From Coix lacryma-jobi var. lacryma-jobi (taxonomy: Eukaryota; Streptophyta; Magnoliopsida; Poales; Poaceae): a DNA stretch of 64,000 nucleotides. The stretch spans positions 48,377,528 through 48,441,527 of the forward strand of contig CM019823.1 of NCBI GenBank assembly GCA_009763385.1. The letters run 5' to 3'. Position numbers and translations under genes: made by a program. Shown here piece by piece: positions 46,835 to 57,944 of the stretch (its first letter is position 1; the number at the start of each line of letters is the position of its first letter). The notes below the pieces were generated by a model. The model saw only the letters and a program-made list of their open reading frames with translations. It did not search any database and was not told the origin of the DNA.

Positions 46835-47334
46835 GCGACAGTCGACTTGCTGCTTCCTTCTCTTTCTAGAAGCGGAGGCGGAAAAGGCAGCCACCGGGTT
46901 GTCTCGGTCATGAGCGTTTCGCTTCGTTTCGCTGGTCACGAGATTAACCCCAAAGCGACCGTGGCCAGCATGGTGGTGGCTCGCTGGCGCGCGAGCTCTT
47001 GCTGACGCGGGCGGGTGGCGCGCGCCACGTAGTAGTGGGAAGCAACAGTGATCGGGAGGGGTCGCCTGGTCCAGCCCTACAGGGCTACAGGTGGTGCACC
47101 GTGACACCGTCGAAGGTGCCTAAACGGCCGGGTGGACGACAGAGCATGAACAGAGCAGTTACTGTACACTACTAGTCGAAGCAAGCACGGGCCTTTGTCG
47201 GTTCACACCAACACCGTAGAGGAGGAGTCCAGGGAGCGCAAACGAAGCACTGACACACGATTGATGTGAATCGAACAGCTAGGAGACAGATGTGTGTGTG
47301 CACGTACGTGCAGGTTTGGTGGTATATAAGTAAG
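46835..47334. other. Unassigned intergenic DNA
   Basis: GC-rich at first, then ordinary. No gene or repeat end is recognised. Confidence 0.35.
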
Positions 47335-47576
47335 ATCCTGTTTCGTTAGCCTCCCTAAAGTTTAGTGTCCACTAAAGTTTAGTGCTCTCTGAAGTTTAGT
47401 GACCATGTTTGGTTATATAGTGACTAAAAACCACTAAAATTTAGTTACTTTTAGATATTTCTTCATGACTAAAGACCACTAAATTTTAGTGGCCCTTAAC
47501 TTTAGTGAGGTGTTTGTTATTTTAGGGACTAATTTTAGTGACTAAAACTTAGAGGGATCTAACCAAACATCCCCTA
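47335..47576. mobile_element. hAT-like MITE rich in CACTAAA(G/A)TTTAGTG
   Basis: GATCCTGTTTCGTTAGCC at the left and GGATCTAACCAAACATCCCC at the right form inverted ends. The interior repeats ACTAAA(G/A)TTTAGT several times. Confidence 0.6.
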
Positions 47577-48857
47577 AGCCCGGCCGAGCCACCAGCTAAC
47601 TGCCAGAAAGCGCAGCACGTGCACGTCGCAAAAATAAAGATGGCCCGGCGCGGCGTGCCTAGTTGTTTGCATTGCCGACGCGTTGCAAATCGACGGAGAA
47701 CAAAGCGGTACCTTCCAGCTTGCTTGCCAAGACCAACAAATGCGGACCACAGGAATCGCGTCGCAGAGAAAGCAGAGCTGCAGATCTGCTCAGCAGCGGC
47801 AGGCCTCACGATCTCCATGGATCTCGTCGTGGTCTGGTGGCAATGGTCAAGGGGCGCGGATCGGAGAAGATACCGGGCCGGCATCAGAATATTTCCCACC
47901 CCGCAGATGCAGATCCACGGCCGAGCTCGCCGGCGGTCGCAAGCTTGTCTGTCGCCGACACGCGCGCGCCGCGCACGTCGTGGTCTACGGTCTCGTTTTG
48001 TCGGTGCGGGTACGCCAACCGGGCGTCCGGCCGAACGGGGAGAAGAACTCAACACGCACGCGTGCGTGCGTGGCGCTGACGGTGAAAGCCGCGGCGGATT
48101 CGGCAGCCCCCCCATCAGAGGAAAAGGTCGGCGGCCGGGCGGGCGGCGCGCACAAGTCACCGCATGCTCTCGCTGGGCTGGGCACGGGGGGCAGTCGGTG
48201 GCGGTCCGGAACCTGCCATGACACGTATGAATTACGTGTGGCTCTGCCTGATTTGATTTTATTCTGCACGAACGAGGCGGACGTACGTCGAGGCCAACGA
48301 GGGTCTATACGAGGGTCCAGGTCAAGCCGAGCCGCGCCACGCGAGACGCGACGCGAGTCCGTCCCAGAATTACGACGAAATTCCAATCAAGGAACAAGCG
48401 AGCAGGAGGCAACGTCGTCGTCGTCGATTGCGCGAGAAAATTCTGCGGAAGCTTCAGCCCGCCGAATCCAGCGGCGTCGTGCGTGGATCCTACGACGTCG
48501 TCTTGTTTGTTCATTTATTTATAGTAACAACAAATAATATAGAAGGAGGAACATTAAGTACTGTATAAGTATGATTCAGAGTGTCACGCAACTACTCCGT
48601 TGATTTGGTTTATTTAAAGTTTTTAACTTCTCGTTGCGCCAAGAAAAGAATGCGGGCCATAGCTGGCACACTTCGCTACCGCCAAGTACGCGTACTACGA
48701 TGCCATGCCGGTGGCGTGTTTGACAACTTGATTTGCTCCCTTTGTTTGTTTATTATGACTTGACCTCCAAGAAAGACAGGGCGACAACTTTACGAAGGCC
48801 ATTGATATAAAATTAAGCGAACAAAATCGGTGTTTTCGTCTCACACTAAGGATGTTA
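47577..48857. other. GC-rich unassigned DNA
   Basis: Several long overlapping open frames on both strands (for example 47683-48537) reflect high GC rather than coding; they are low-complexity in R, A, S and G and lack domains. It could be an unannotated promoter or exon remnant. Confidence 0.35.
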
Positions 48858-49113
48858 CTCCCTCCGTATTGGAAATAGATGTCGTTTTAGAAAAGGTTTG
48901 AGTCAAACATTGGAAATATAAATCATGAATAACTTTTAAATTATTGTGTTTAGAGATATAAAAATCATATAAATAAATTTATTTGGAATAGTACTTTCAT
49001 AAAAATATACATATACCACTTTAAAAATATTTTTTAAAAAATAAGTGGTCAAAGTTGTACTTTGAAGACCGTGTCGCTGTCCTAAACGACATCCAAAAGC
49101 GATACGGAAGGAG
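48858..49113. mobile_element. Stowaway MITE
   Basis: CTCCCTCCGTATTGGAAATAG and CCAAAAGCGATACGGAAGGAG are inverted ends, flanked by TA. Confidence 0.8.
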
Positions 49114-49494
49114 TACTTGGTTGGTCATTTTCACGATCGATTTCAACTATTTCAATAATATTCTGTGAGAAATAAAGAATAAACTAAAATATGATTGATA
49201 AGACAAACAAATATAATAAAATTAGTCTTATAAATCAGTTGCGATCAATGACTTCCGAGACAAGATAAAGCATCAAAAATACCTTTATTGTGTCTTGGCC
49301 ACGGCGCCCGGCGTCCGTCCGTGACGCCAGTAGCCAGGCCACTAGCAGTAGCATCGGCGAGCGCGTACCGGCCGGTCGGCAGTACCGACCGCCACCGGAC
49401 GGAGGCGGCCAGAGATCCTTCAAATAGAAGGGCCCGGCGCACATGCCACCGATCCAAACGTGGGGCGCGGGCCGTCGGTCAAAGATAACAACAA

Positions 49495-49628
49495 GATGAC
49501 ATGCTCCGATGCCTATTATGTTAATCATGCACGATACTACTACAGTCATCCGCAATGGTTGGATGACATGCTCCGATGCCTATTATGTTAATCATGCACG
49601 ATACTACTACACGCATCCGCAATGGTTA
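49495..49628. repeat. 67-bp tandem duplication
   Basis: GATGACATGCTCCGATGCC...ATCCGCAATGG occurs at 49495 and again at 49562 almost unchanged. The unit ends with the left terminus of the adjoining MITE, so that terminus exists twice. Confidence 0.85.
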
Positions 49629-49938
49629 TCAAATAGCTAGCTAGGAGGATTTCTATTGATTCTAAATAGCACTTTACAAATAGCTAGCGAGATGACATAT
49701 AAAAATAATAAAAAAGTAGCACTTTTATTGCCTATCGAGGAGAGAGATCAAATAGCTAGCGACTTCCTAATAACTAGCTATTTGATGAAGTCGCTAGCTA
49801 TTTGATCTCTCTCCTCAATAGCCAATAAGAGTGCTACTTTTATAAGTGGTCTCATTAAAATAGTATTTATTTATGTCTCGTCTAGTTAGCTATTTGTAAG
49901 TTAAATAGCTAACGATTTAAACACCATTGCGGACGCCC
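49613..49938. mobile_element. Foldback MITE with a ~51-bp near-perfect hairpin
   Basis: Ends GCATCCGCAATGGTTATC and ACACCATTGCGGACGC are inverted repeats. Inside, 49715-49765 and 49788-49837 are almost perfectly complementary (AGTAGCACTTTTATTG...GCTAGCGACTT) around a 22-base loop. No ORF. Confidence 0.85.
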
Positions 49939-50127
49939 TGCTAGTACTGGTGCCCTGCTTTGCTTAATTGCTCGTGGTTGGTCTCTGTTCCCGGCGAATT
50001 AGGAGCAACTGACATGCGCGCAGCGTGCATGGCGCTTTGTCGCTGATCTCGCTGATACTAGCTACTAGCCTGATAAAGTAGCTATAGCCTCGTGGGCGGC
50101 TCAATACGACTGCCAAATTTTCAATAC

Positions 50128-50355
50128 CAGCCCATGTTTAGTTCACAAAAAAAATAGGAAAAAGTTTACGTATCACTTTCATTGTTATTTGATAAACTTT
50201 ATCTAAATATGAACTAACCAGACTCAAAAGATTCATCTCGACATTTACAGACTGTGCAATTAGTTATTTTTTTTATCTACATTTAATACTTTATACATAC
50301 GTCTAAAGATTCAATGTGACAGAGAATCTTAAATTTTTTTGAGAACTAAACAGGT
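50128..50355. mobile_element. MITE of the GTTTAGTTC family
   Basis: CCCATGTTTAGTTCACAAAA and TTTGAGAACTAAACAGGTCCC are inverted ends; a second partial member of a similar family follows (50355-50680). A 21-bp tandem repeat (TAGCTTTGTGTCGTTAAGTAC) lies at about 50511-50552. Confidence 0.65.
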
Positions 50356-50669
50356 CCCGTTTAGATATTATGATACATACATAGAGTATTAAATATAGAC
50401 TAATTATAAAACTAATTTATGAGCCGAAGTTCACTTTGCGAGACAAACCTATTGAGCATAATTAGTCCATGATTTGACAATGTGGTGTTACAGTAAATAT
50501 GTGCTAATAATAGCTTTGTGTCGTTAAGTACTAGCTTTGTGTCGTTAAGTACTGTGCATGGTGTAATAAGTTTTATAATTAATCCATTTTTAATAAACTA
50601 AATTAGTGTCGTAACATTTGATGTGACAACCAAAAAAAATTTCACCATGCATCTAGTAACATAGCTTTA

Positions 50670-51017
50670 GAGCATCTCCAACAGTTTGGTAAATAACTTG
50701 CTATCCTTCAAAATTTAGCAAAACATGCAAAAATCTTTCTCCAACAGTTTGCTAAATTCGCTTGCTATTTTTTTCAACTTGCCAAATATTTCATCCGCGC
50801 GCGCATCGTGCTTGCAATCGCTCGCGCGCGCATGCAAGCTGTGACCGGTCGGTCCTGACAGCCAGCTAGGGGCTGGTCTTGGGTCTTGTCTTCTTGGGCG
50901 CTCATGTCGTTGTAGGTGGCTGCTCGTTGTTTTTTTCTTATCAAGATGCTGCTCGTTGTTGTGTTGCTCCTGTCCATGCACTTGAGTGCTGCTGATTTTT
51001 TTTTATTTTTATTTGAC
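50670..51017. mobile_element. MITE-like fragment beginning AGAGCATCTCCAACAG
   Basis: The left motif is typical of widespread grass MITEs. A possible right end near 51815-51835 (AGCCAAAACCGTTCAAGG) would mean the LTR remnant below inserted into it; this is uncertain. Confidence 0.35.
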
Positions 51018-51480
51018 AGTGGTTTCTAATGAGCATCGGACGCTGACCATCAGAGCCTCCGTTGCCATCAGACGCGCCGAGGGTCTAGCATCGGACGCTA
51101 GGGTTTCACTGTAGCAGCGTCCGATGCCAGTCCAGTAAGGTTCCAGAACGCTCCTGTTTGCATCGGACGCTTCCGATGCTCTGACATCGGACGCAACCAG
51201 CTTCTGATGCTGTGTTTTCTGCGCTGTTTCATCCGCAGTTCGTTCGTCTGTTGTCGGTTTTGATTTCCGGCTTTTACGTTAGGTTTCTAGAGTTGTGTAG
51301 TGTCCTGCTGTGCTTCTTGGAAGCATCCACCCTACATCTAGGGTCGAGGACACTAGCAAGCTCTAGGTTTGCTCTTAGGGGTTGATTCTCGGGACAGTGG
51401 CGACAAGTTTCTGAAAAGAAATTTGAAGCTCCCATTCACCCCCCCCTCTGGTCGCTTTCTGGTAGCACTCTCGGTCCTTC
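51018..51480 (+). repeat. Copia (Sirevirus-like) LTR remnant
   Basis: Five copies of GCATCGGACGC or its complement lie at 51033, 51088, 51116, 51160 and 51184. The right end has ATTCACCCCCCCCTCTGG...CGGTCCTTCA, the typical 3' end of grass Sirevirus LTRs. No internal region is attached, so it is a solo or truncated LTR. Confidence 0.6.
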
Positions 51481-52549
51481 ATGGTACATAATTATTGTAT
51501 TATTATTGTAATAAAAATTTTCATACTCATTGGAACATGTATAACATAGTTATAATTTTATTTTAGTTATAGAAAAAAATATTTATCTAAAGCTACAACA
51601 AAAACTTGATACTAAAGTCTACCATATTATACGTTCACTATATAGATTTACTCATTTAGAGTCTTAAAAAAATTAGATTTTCTATTTTATGATTTTTTTT
51701 GTGATTTACTATAATTTTCAAATATTTAGCTAAAATAAATAAAAAAAGATAAAACTATTCTTACTATAGCAAACTAGTGTTACTGTAGTAAAACCACTTT
51801 TACTATAGTAAAACCACTAGCCAAAACCGTTCAAGGTGTAAATTGTATTGTTTCAAAGCTGAGGAAGATTTTATGTATGGTTTTAGAGTTAAGGGACAAA
51901 AATCAAACTTTTGTAAAAGTTGAGAGAGAAAAAGTGGTTTTTTTTTCGTTGCACTACTGAGGTGGACATTGGCCCATTCAGAGAGGCCTACGGCCCATTT
52001 TGAAGCCGAGCATGAGGTTCCTCTACATTTACCCTAGATGTCCAGTTCCTAATATCGCCTCCCCTCCCCTCCCCTCCCCTCCCTTCTGCGCCGCCATTCT
52101 GGTCCGGCACAGGTGGAGCAGTGCGCCGGCAGTTCCCCTCCCCTACCGGGCTACTCAGGTTCGCCGCTTGTACATCTGCTGCATCTTCATCCTGTTTGAT
52201 CGAAAGCCGTCGCCTTTGGTTTCGTTTAATCTGTTTTCTCCGTGATTTTTTGTTACGCTTTAGTGATGCCCTATTTTGCCTTTGAAGACTGAGGCAGGCT
52301 CCTTGTTAGGTCGTTCGCCCAGGAGGGGCTGCGCAATCCATCTATTTGGGATTCGGGAGTCGGATCTCTTGGCTGCGTCCTCTCCTGCCGGTGGTACTCT
52401 TTCTTCATTCCTCATATCTTCTAGATCTAGCGTAGGCGTAGCTAATGCTTCTGTCGATCTAAATGCTTTTGTTACTAAGTTTTTTTTCCCTTCCGCCCCC
52501 TATGACAGATCAGGTTAGATCGAACTTGGAGTTGGACGTCCGATCAACC
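51481..52549 (+). promoter_or_regulatory. Upstream region and 5' UTR of the DUF1668 gene
   Basis: AT-rich to about 51950, then a GC-richer presumed 5' UTR containing a (CCCCT)n tract at 52056-52085. A pyrimidine-rich TTTTTTTTCCCTTCCGCCCCCTATGACAG near 52478-52507 could end a 5' UTR intron. Confidence 0.5.
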
Positions 52550-53776
52550 ATGGGCCTCTCGCGGCGTTTTCTGAACCTGATCGTGGAAAGCAACGACGTT
52601 GGGGCCAGATCCCTGCGCCGCATCGATCTGAAGCGCTTGCAACTCTTTTATCCAACGCCGCCGCCGCCACCACCACCAGCACCAATCCGGCGGCCAACGA
52701 CGACGATGGACAGCATCCTGCTTCCCGACCCGATCATGAATTTCGGAGCCCACAGCTCGATAGGTGCAGGCGATCTGCGCAACTTAGCCTGTTACCCTTT
52801 TGGACAATGGAAGGTGCTCTGCACGGACCATGTCGGGCGCAACTTGCTCTACGACGCCAGCACGTGTGACCTGGCGACCATGCCCGAGTTCCGCAAGCCT
52901 AAGTTGCGTGGTTGCCTCTCGCTCTTTGTCCCTAGTGGTGAAGGTGAAGACGACCGTGTAGAGGAAGGTGAAGACGACCGTGTAGAGGAAGGTGAAGATG
53001 ACCGCGAAGAGGAAGGTGAAGTTGATGCCAGAGAAGAACGTGAAGGCAGAGGTAGTGGAAGCCTATACCTCATGGTGATGGATCTCCAAAAGGTAAAAAG
53101 TTTTGGAATTGAGGTTGGGCAACCAAGCATGGATTTCAATGTCTTGTTCTACGGCAATAGCAGGATGACCTCGCACTCCAAACTCCTTCCGCTACCACCC
53201 TTCGTCTTTGAGCCCATCCATCCGAATGAGGACCCCAAGATTTGTTCCTACGCCGTTGTCGGCGGTGGCTCTCACATTTGCGTATCCGTCAACGGCAGAG
53301 GCACATACACCCTGGACACGGCGAGCCACATCTGGGACAAGGTCGGCGACTGGACCCTGCCCTTCCATGGCAAGGTCGAGTACGTGCCTGAGCTCAAGCT
53401 CTGGTTCGGTCTCTCCGAGGCCCAGCACTTGGCTGCTGCTGACCTCTCCGCCATGGACGCCAACTCCCCGCCACGGCTAGCTGCTGGCCTTGGCTGGGAG
53501 GAGTTCCAGCCTGAGGAACGGGCAGAACAAGAATCCGAAATATATCGAGCAGATGTTCAGCTAGTGAACCTGGGCTCCGGCAGGTTTTGCATCGCAAGGT
53601 TCTTCATCAACTGGCGGCAGAGCGATGACAGTGCCTTCTACTATGCCATCTTGACCGGTGTGGAGGTGGTCACGCATGTCCTCAATGGTGAAGTGAAACT
53701 CGAAATGATCCCTCACAAGTCCATGTGTCATCAGAAGTCGCATATGGATGGAAGTTACATCGAGCAATTGTTCTGA
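52550..53776 (+). CDS. DUF1668-family protein
   Basis: A single-exon ORF of 408 codons. I prefer the ATG at 52550 (MGLSRRFLNLIVES) over the in-frame one at 52463, since family members start shortly before RRFLNL. Landmarks from memory of the grass DUF1668 family: SLRRIDLKRLQLF, a proline run, YPFGQWKVLCTDHVGR, SYAVVGGGSHICVSVNG, LDTASHIWDKVGDWTLPF, VEYVPELKLWFGLS, LVNLGSGRFCIARFF and a C-terminal MIPHKSMCH. The fold is probably a beta-propeller-like repeat; function is unknown. An acidic tandem repeat (GEDDRVEE, three to four copies, 52939-53040) interrupts the middle. No transmembrane segment. A hAT element sits right after the stop. Confidence 0.88.
   Translation: MGLSRRFLNLIVESNDVGARSLRRIDLKRLQLFYPTPPPPPPPAPIRRPTTTMDSILLPDPIMNFGAHSSIGAGDLRNLACYPFGQWKVLCTDHVGRNLLYDASTCDLATMPEFRKPKLRGCLSLFVPSGEGEDDRVEEGEDDRVEEGEDDREEEGEVDAREEREGRGSGSLYLMVMDLQKVKSFGIEVGQPSMDFNVLFYGNSRMTSHSKLLPLPPFVFEPIHPNEDPKICSYAVVGGGSHICVSVNGRGTYTLDTASHIWDKVGDWTLPFHGKVEYVPELKLWFGLSEAQHLAAADLSAMDANSPPRLAAGLGWEEFQPEERAEQESEIYRADVQLVNLGSGRFCIARFFINWRQSDDSAFYYAILTGVEVVTHVLNGEVKLEMIPHKSMCHQKSHMDGSYIEQLF
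52939..53040 (+). repeat. In-frame 24-bp minisatellite
   Basis: GGTGAAGACGACCGTGTAGA is repeated with a 24-bp period, encoding GEDDRVEE units; the last copy is diverged (GEVDAREE). Because 24 is a multiple of three, copy-number change would not break the frame. Confidence 0.9.
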
Positions 53777-53811
53777 ATTAACTCAACTTTATCACCATGT
53801 GCCGCCTGAAT

Positions 53812-54952
53812 AGGAATGTCAACGGGGAATTCTCCGTCGGGGAGTGCCTCCCTATCCCCGTCCCCGTGGGGGAAAAACTTCTCCCATCCCCGTCCCCGTG
53901 AAATGTCATGGGGGAGATTTTCTCCCGTCCCCGTGCGGGGATAAATTCCCCGCGGGGATCCCCGTCCCCGGCTTAATTCATACCATTTCAATTTATCCCC
54001 GCGGGGATCCCCGTCCCCGGCTTAATTCATACCATTTCATCCGATTATCAACCATTCACATATTCACGAATTCACACTAATTGTATACAGACAAATCCAT
54101 TATACAAAAGACATCATAAATTTATAAATCAACACATCCACGACAAACGAGATCCAATCCGGCCATAAATTCCTCAGGCCATGCTTCAAAGATTCAATCG
54201 GACTGTGCATTAAAACCCTTGCCGCAACAAGCTCCAACTCCAATCAGCTGAAAATAACTACACATTCCAGGACGTGAGAAGGAAGGTAAATAGCCAGAGA
54301 GAAAAAGGGATAGCTATCGAGTGCTTACTAGTGATGTCGTGATGGCCTGAAGCTTGCTTGCAGCGGTCAGTGCTGCTCCTAGCTCTGCAGATCTACAACC
54401 CGCCAGATCTCCCGCTTGGCTCGAAGCAGCAGTGCAGGCGTGCAGCACGTGAGCCGCCAGATAGGAGCGGCGGGCAGGACCTCGACTGCTACAGCCTACA
54501 ACGCGAGTACCAGGTTGGTGCCTCGGTGCCTGGGATTCAGTCGGTGGTGGTGGTGGGAGCAAGCGCCTCGGGTGCTTGGGATTCAGGTGGCGGCGGCCGG
54601 CGGGAGCAGAGAAGGGATTGAGGACAGAGAGCAGACAAGGTTGGGTGTTAGGGTTAGCTGCTTTTATACGTAGATATATGGGCTGGTGGCTTAACAGGCC
54701 GTGGATGGTGGGCTGTTTGGTTTGTGTAGTGGACGTGTGTATTCACGCATACGAATTGGCCTTTACCAGTTTTGCGGGGAACGGGGAAACGGGGATGGGG
54801 AACAGCGTACCATCCCCGTCCCCGTGAGACCCGACGAGGAATGAATCAACCCCATTTAGATCCCCATGGGGATAAAACTCTCCCCATCCCCGTCCCCTAA
54901 TAGAGGAATTCTCCGCGGGGAATCGGGGAACGGGCCCCATTGACATCTTTAC
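53812..54952. mobile_element. Non-autonomous hAT element with 8-bp target duplication
   Basis: GCCTGAAT occurs at 53804-53811 and 54953-54960, a perfect 8-bp duplication. Ends AGGAATGTCAACGGGG and CCCCATTGACATCTTTAC are imperfect inverted repeats. Both ends are full of CCCCGTCCCCG / CGGGGA subterminal motifs. The centre (54300-54660) has no transposase. A 49-bp tandem duplication (GCGGGGATCCCCGTCCCCGG) lies at about 53952 and 54001. Confidence 0.92.
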
Positions 54953-54960
54953 GCCTGAAT

Positions 54961-55417
54961 GATATTGTTGGGAGTGAGGCAACTGAGTATTCTGTACTAG
55001 TTTGTAGTTTCAAAACCTGTACGTCAGGTCGCTGCGTTGTCATTTCTTAGTAAACCGTGTAGCTCATTGCCTACTGCAATGCAATGGTACTTTTTTTTTG
55101 TAAGTGCAATGCAATGTTACTTAAATTGAGGTGTTTTGTTTGCTTGCCATGTTTTTCCTAAAATAGGGTTGCTGACGCACTTTTAAACCCGATCTTTTGA
55201 CGCTCTTCACGGTTTTTAAGTGTTTAACACACATTGTGTTTAACTTGGTTGAAGTGTTTAACTGACGCACTGATTGACAACTGAAAATTGAAGTTTTCGC
55301 CACATCGTTTAGAATAGATCCACCATTTAGCTCTGTTCATCCCTGCAACTGCAAGTCTGAGGCATCTGTGAATTGAGACTCAAATAACATTTTTCGCTCA
55401 TTCTTTCTATTCAAATA
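54961..55417. other. Downstream flank of DUF1668 gene
   Basis: AT-rich; the first part would be the original continuation of the 3' UTR after the hAT insertion. No gene. Confidence 0.4.
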
Positions 55418-55676
55418 CTCCCTCCATCCCAAATTATAAGGCATTCCAAGAATCTTGGAGAGTCAAAGTTTTTCAACTTTGACCAAAATTATAGAGAGAA
55501 ATATAAAGATTTATAACATCAAATTTGTATATTATGAAAATAAAACTAATGAAGAATATAATTACACTTAGTTGGTATCATAAATATTATTATCTTATTA
55601 TATAAATTTGGTCAAAGTTGAAAAACTTTGACTCTCCAAGATTCTTGGAATGTCTTATAATTTGAGATGGAGGGAG
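55418..55676. mobile_element. Stowaway MITE, copy 2 (259 bp)
   Basis: The same family and length as the copy at 45687, reversed. CTCCCTCCATCC...GAGATGGAGGGAG, TA at 55416-55417 and 55677-55678. Confidence 0.9.
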
Positions 55677-56139
55677 TACCTTTTACCATTTCTTTTTGAA
55701 GCTTGGCTCTCCGGCCTTTCAATTAACATGATGCCTACCTGAAACGCCGGCGACTAAACTGCTTACAAACGCAGGAACCCAATTCCTAGACAAATTCCGC
55801 TCCTAAACCTAGAGCAGCAAACTCATAGGCACGTTTCATTTCATCATCAAAAGGAGAGTGGCACACTGGCATGCATGCAGGGTCGCCTTGGAGCGGCCAC
55901 GCCGCGATGCAATTGTTGCGGTGCCCCGCGCTAGCCGCTAGGTCACCCACCCACCAAAGTACCAAGACCAAACCACCCACCGCCACCGGCCACCCCTGGG
56001 TCAAGGGGTCATGTTCAATTCTTTCCATGCGCTCCCCGTACGTGTGCCGTGTCCTTGAGCATGCAGCACGCGGCTGTTTATTTGTTGGCCTGTCGTCCCT
56101 GCACACAGGCTGCACCGCGTACTCCGCGTTAGGGAGGGT
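55677..56139. other. Intergenic DNA
   Basis: No gene, RNA or repeat end recognised. Several open frames on both strands lack domains. Confidence 0.35.
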
Positions 56140-56770
56140 TTGGTTGGCCGAAAAGTTTTTAAGGTGTTAGACGGTTGCGACACTAATCTATATGTTCTAG
56201 TTCCATGGTGTAAAAATTTGGAATGTCACGTCAAATGTTACGTAAGGTGTTCGGGTACTAAAAAAACAAATTATAGAATTCATTCGTAAATCACGAGACA
56301 AATTTTTTAAGCCTAATTAATCCGTTATTAGCACATGTGTTACTGTAACACTTTAGTGCCAAATCATGGACTAACTATACTTAAAAGATTTGTCTCACAA
56401 ATTACATACAAACTATGTAATTAGTTATTTTAATTTATATTTAGTACTTCATGCATGTGTCCAAAGATTCGATGTAAGTGTAAAGTTTTTGATTTTGGAG
56501 CTAAACATGGCCTTAGTCTATTAGAAATAAACTAATAAAAAATAAATTACATATTTTATCAGGAAATCGTGAGATGAATTTATTAGGACTAATTAATTCA
56601 TCATTAGTATATATTTACTGTAACACAACATTATCAAATCATGGACTAATTAGACTTAAAAAAATAATCTCAGAATGTTAGCACAATTTGTGTAATTAGT
56701 TATTTTTTACTCTATATTTAGTACTGAAAAGTTTTTGGTGTGGAATTAAACACACATAGAATAAATTTTT
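56140..56770. mobile_element. Two adjoining MITEs
   Basis: The first runs from about 56131 (GGGAGGGTTTGGTTGGCC) to 56515 (GGAGCTAAACATGGCC). The second runs from there to about 56765 (GTGTGGAATTAAACACAC). Both have the body motif TAATTAGTCC/TAATTAATCC and TACTGTAACAC shared by a common grass MITE family. Confidence 0.55.
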
Positions 56771-56937
56771 TCTAGGAATATTTTAGGATAAAAGAACTTA
56801 AGACCACGCGCACGTTATTAGCACTATGTAGTATAGTATGTACGGTTGCTTCACCGGGAGATTCTAGCTACTGACTAAATTTGCAAGCTGGTGACCGAGA
56901 GAAAAGGCAATAGAAAACCGGAACGCACTGGACCCTG

Positions 56938-57120
56938 TTTGGATGTATGAGCTAAACTTAGCTACATTTAGCCATTCCAACTTAGCTAAAGTCAGCTAAA
57001 ATTTAGCTGAGTCTATTAGCTAGAGCATCCAAATATCCAACTAAAATTTAGCTAGCTAAAATTTTACATTAAAATTTTAGCTAACTAAATTTTAGTTAGG
57101 TACATTCAAATAGACCCTAC
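56938..57120. mobile_element. MITE rich in AATTTTAGCTAG
   Basis: CCCTGTTTGGATGTATGAGC at the left and AGGTACATTCAAATAGACCC at the right are inverted; TAGCTAA(A/G) motifs fill the interior. Confidence 0.6.
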
Positions 57121-57240
57121 TAGACTGGAAGAATGTGGCCGGTGCTAACCATATTACCTGTCGTAAACTGTAAACTGCCGCATCCAATGTCTCCCATCAG
57201 TATGTACTGTAAACTGCTACGAGTACATACGTTATACGTA

Positions 57241-57491
57241 CTCCCTCCATCCATAAAAATATGTAACTATGTGTTCCGTGCCCCGAAAACTACTTCATAT
57301 TTAACCCTATTTTTAGTAAATAATATTAATATTTATTAATCCAAATAAATTTACTATAAAAGTACGTTTCGTAATCTAATGATTTTATTTGATATCATAA
57401 ATATTAATATATTTTTATCTATAATCATTTAAAGTTAAGATACTAAAACGTAGTACTATGTTAAAATTGCATGTTTTCTTGGACGGAGAGA
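57241..57491. mobile_element. Stowaway MITE
   Basis: CTCCCTCCATCCATAAAAATATG and GCATGTTTTCTTGGACGGAGAGAG are imperfect inverted ends. Confidence 0.7.
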
Positions 57492-57701
57492 GCATATACA
57501 CAATAATAAAGGGGACGGGTGGCCACGGCATCATCATCACGCGATAACCCTTCCGGCCGACACTCATCAAACCAGCCGCAGAGCATATAATTTGAGCTTC
57601 ATATATCGCGAGACACGGCAAAAGATCGACAAGCGCATGCATTCACAGCAAGTCCAGTGTCCAAAGATCACCATCCCAGTAGCAGCATTTTACTTAACTT
57701 C

Positions 57702-57944
57702 GGCGTTGTTTAGTTTCTCCAACTTCTCCCAAATATTTCTAGATTCCCTGTCATATCAATCTTTAGCTACATGCATAGAGCATTAAATGTAGGTAAAAAA
57801 TATAATCAATTATACTTTTAGTATGTTCATGTCGAGACAAATCTTTTGAGCCTAGTTGGTCCATGTTTGCACAAAGTTTGTCAAATAACAACGAAAGTGC
57901 TACAGTGCATTTCTCAAATATTTCCCAAAACTAAACACACCCTT
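57702..57944. mobile_element. MITE of the TTGTTTAGTT family, copy 1
   Basis: Ends GGCGTTGTTTAGTTTCTCC and CCCAAAACTAAACACACCC. The body (CATTAAATGTAGGTAAAAAA, CTTTTAGTATG, AAAGTTTGTCAAATAACAACGAAA) is shared with the copy at 59748. Confidence 0.7.

Noticed and set aside
47683..48537. 284-codon open frame
   Set aside because: Low-complexity R/A/S/G-rich translation, other long frames overlap on both strands, no domain; an effect of GC content.
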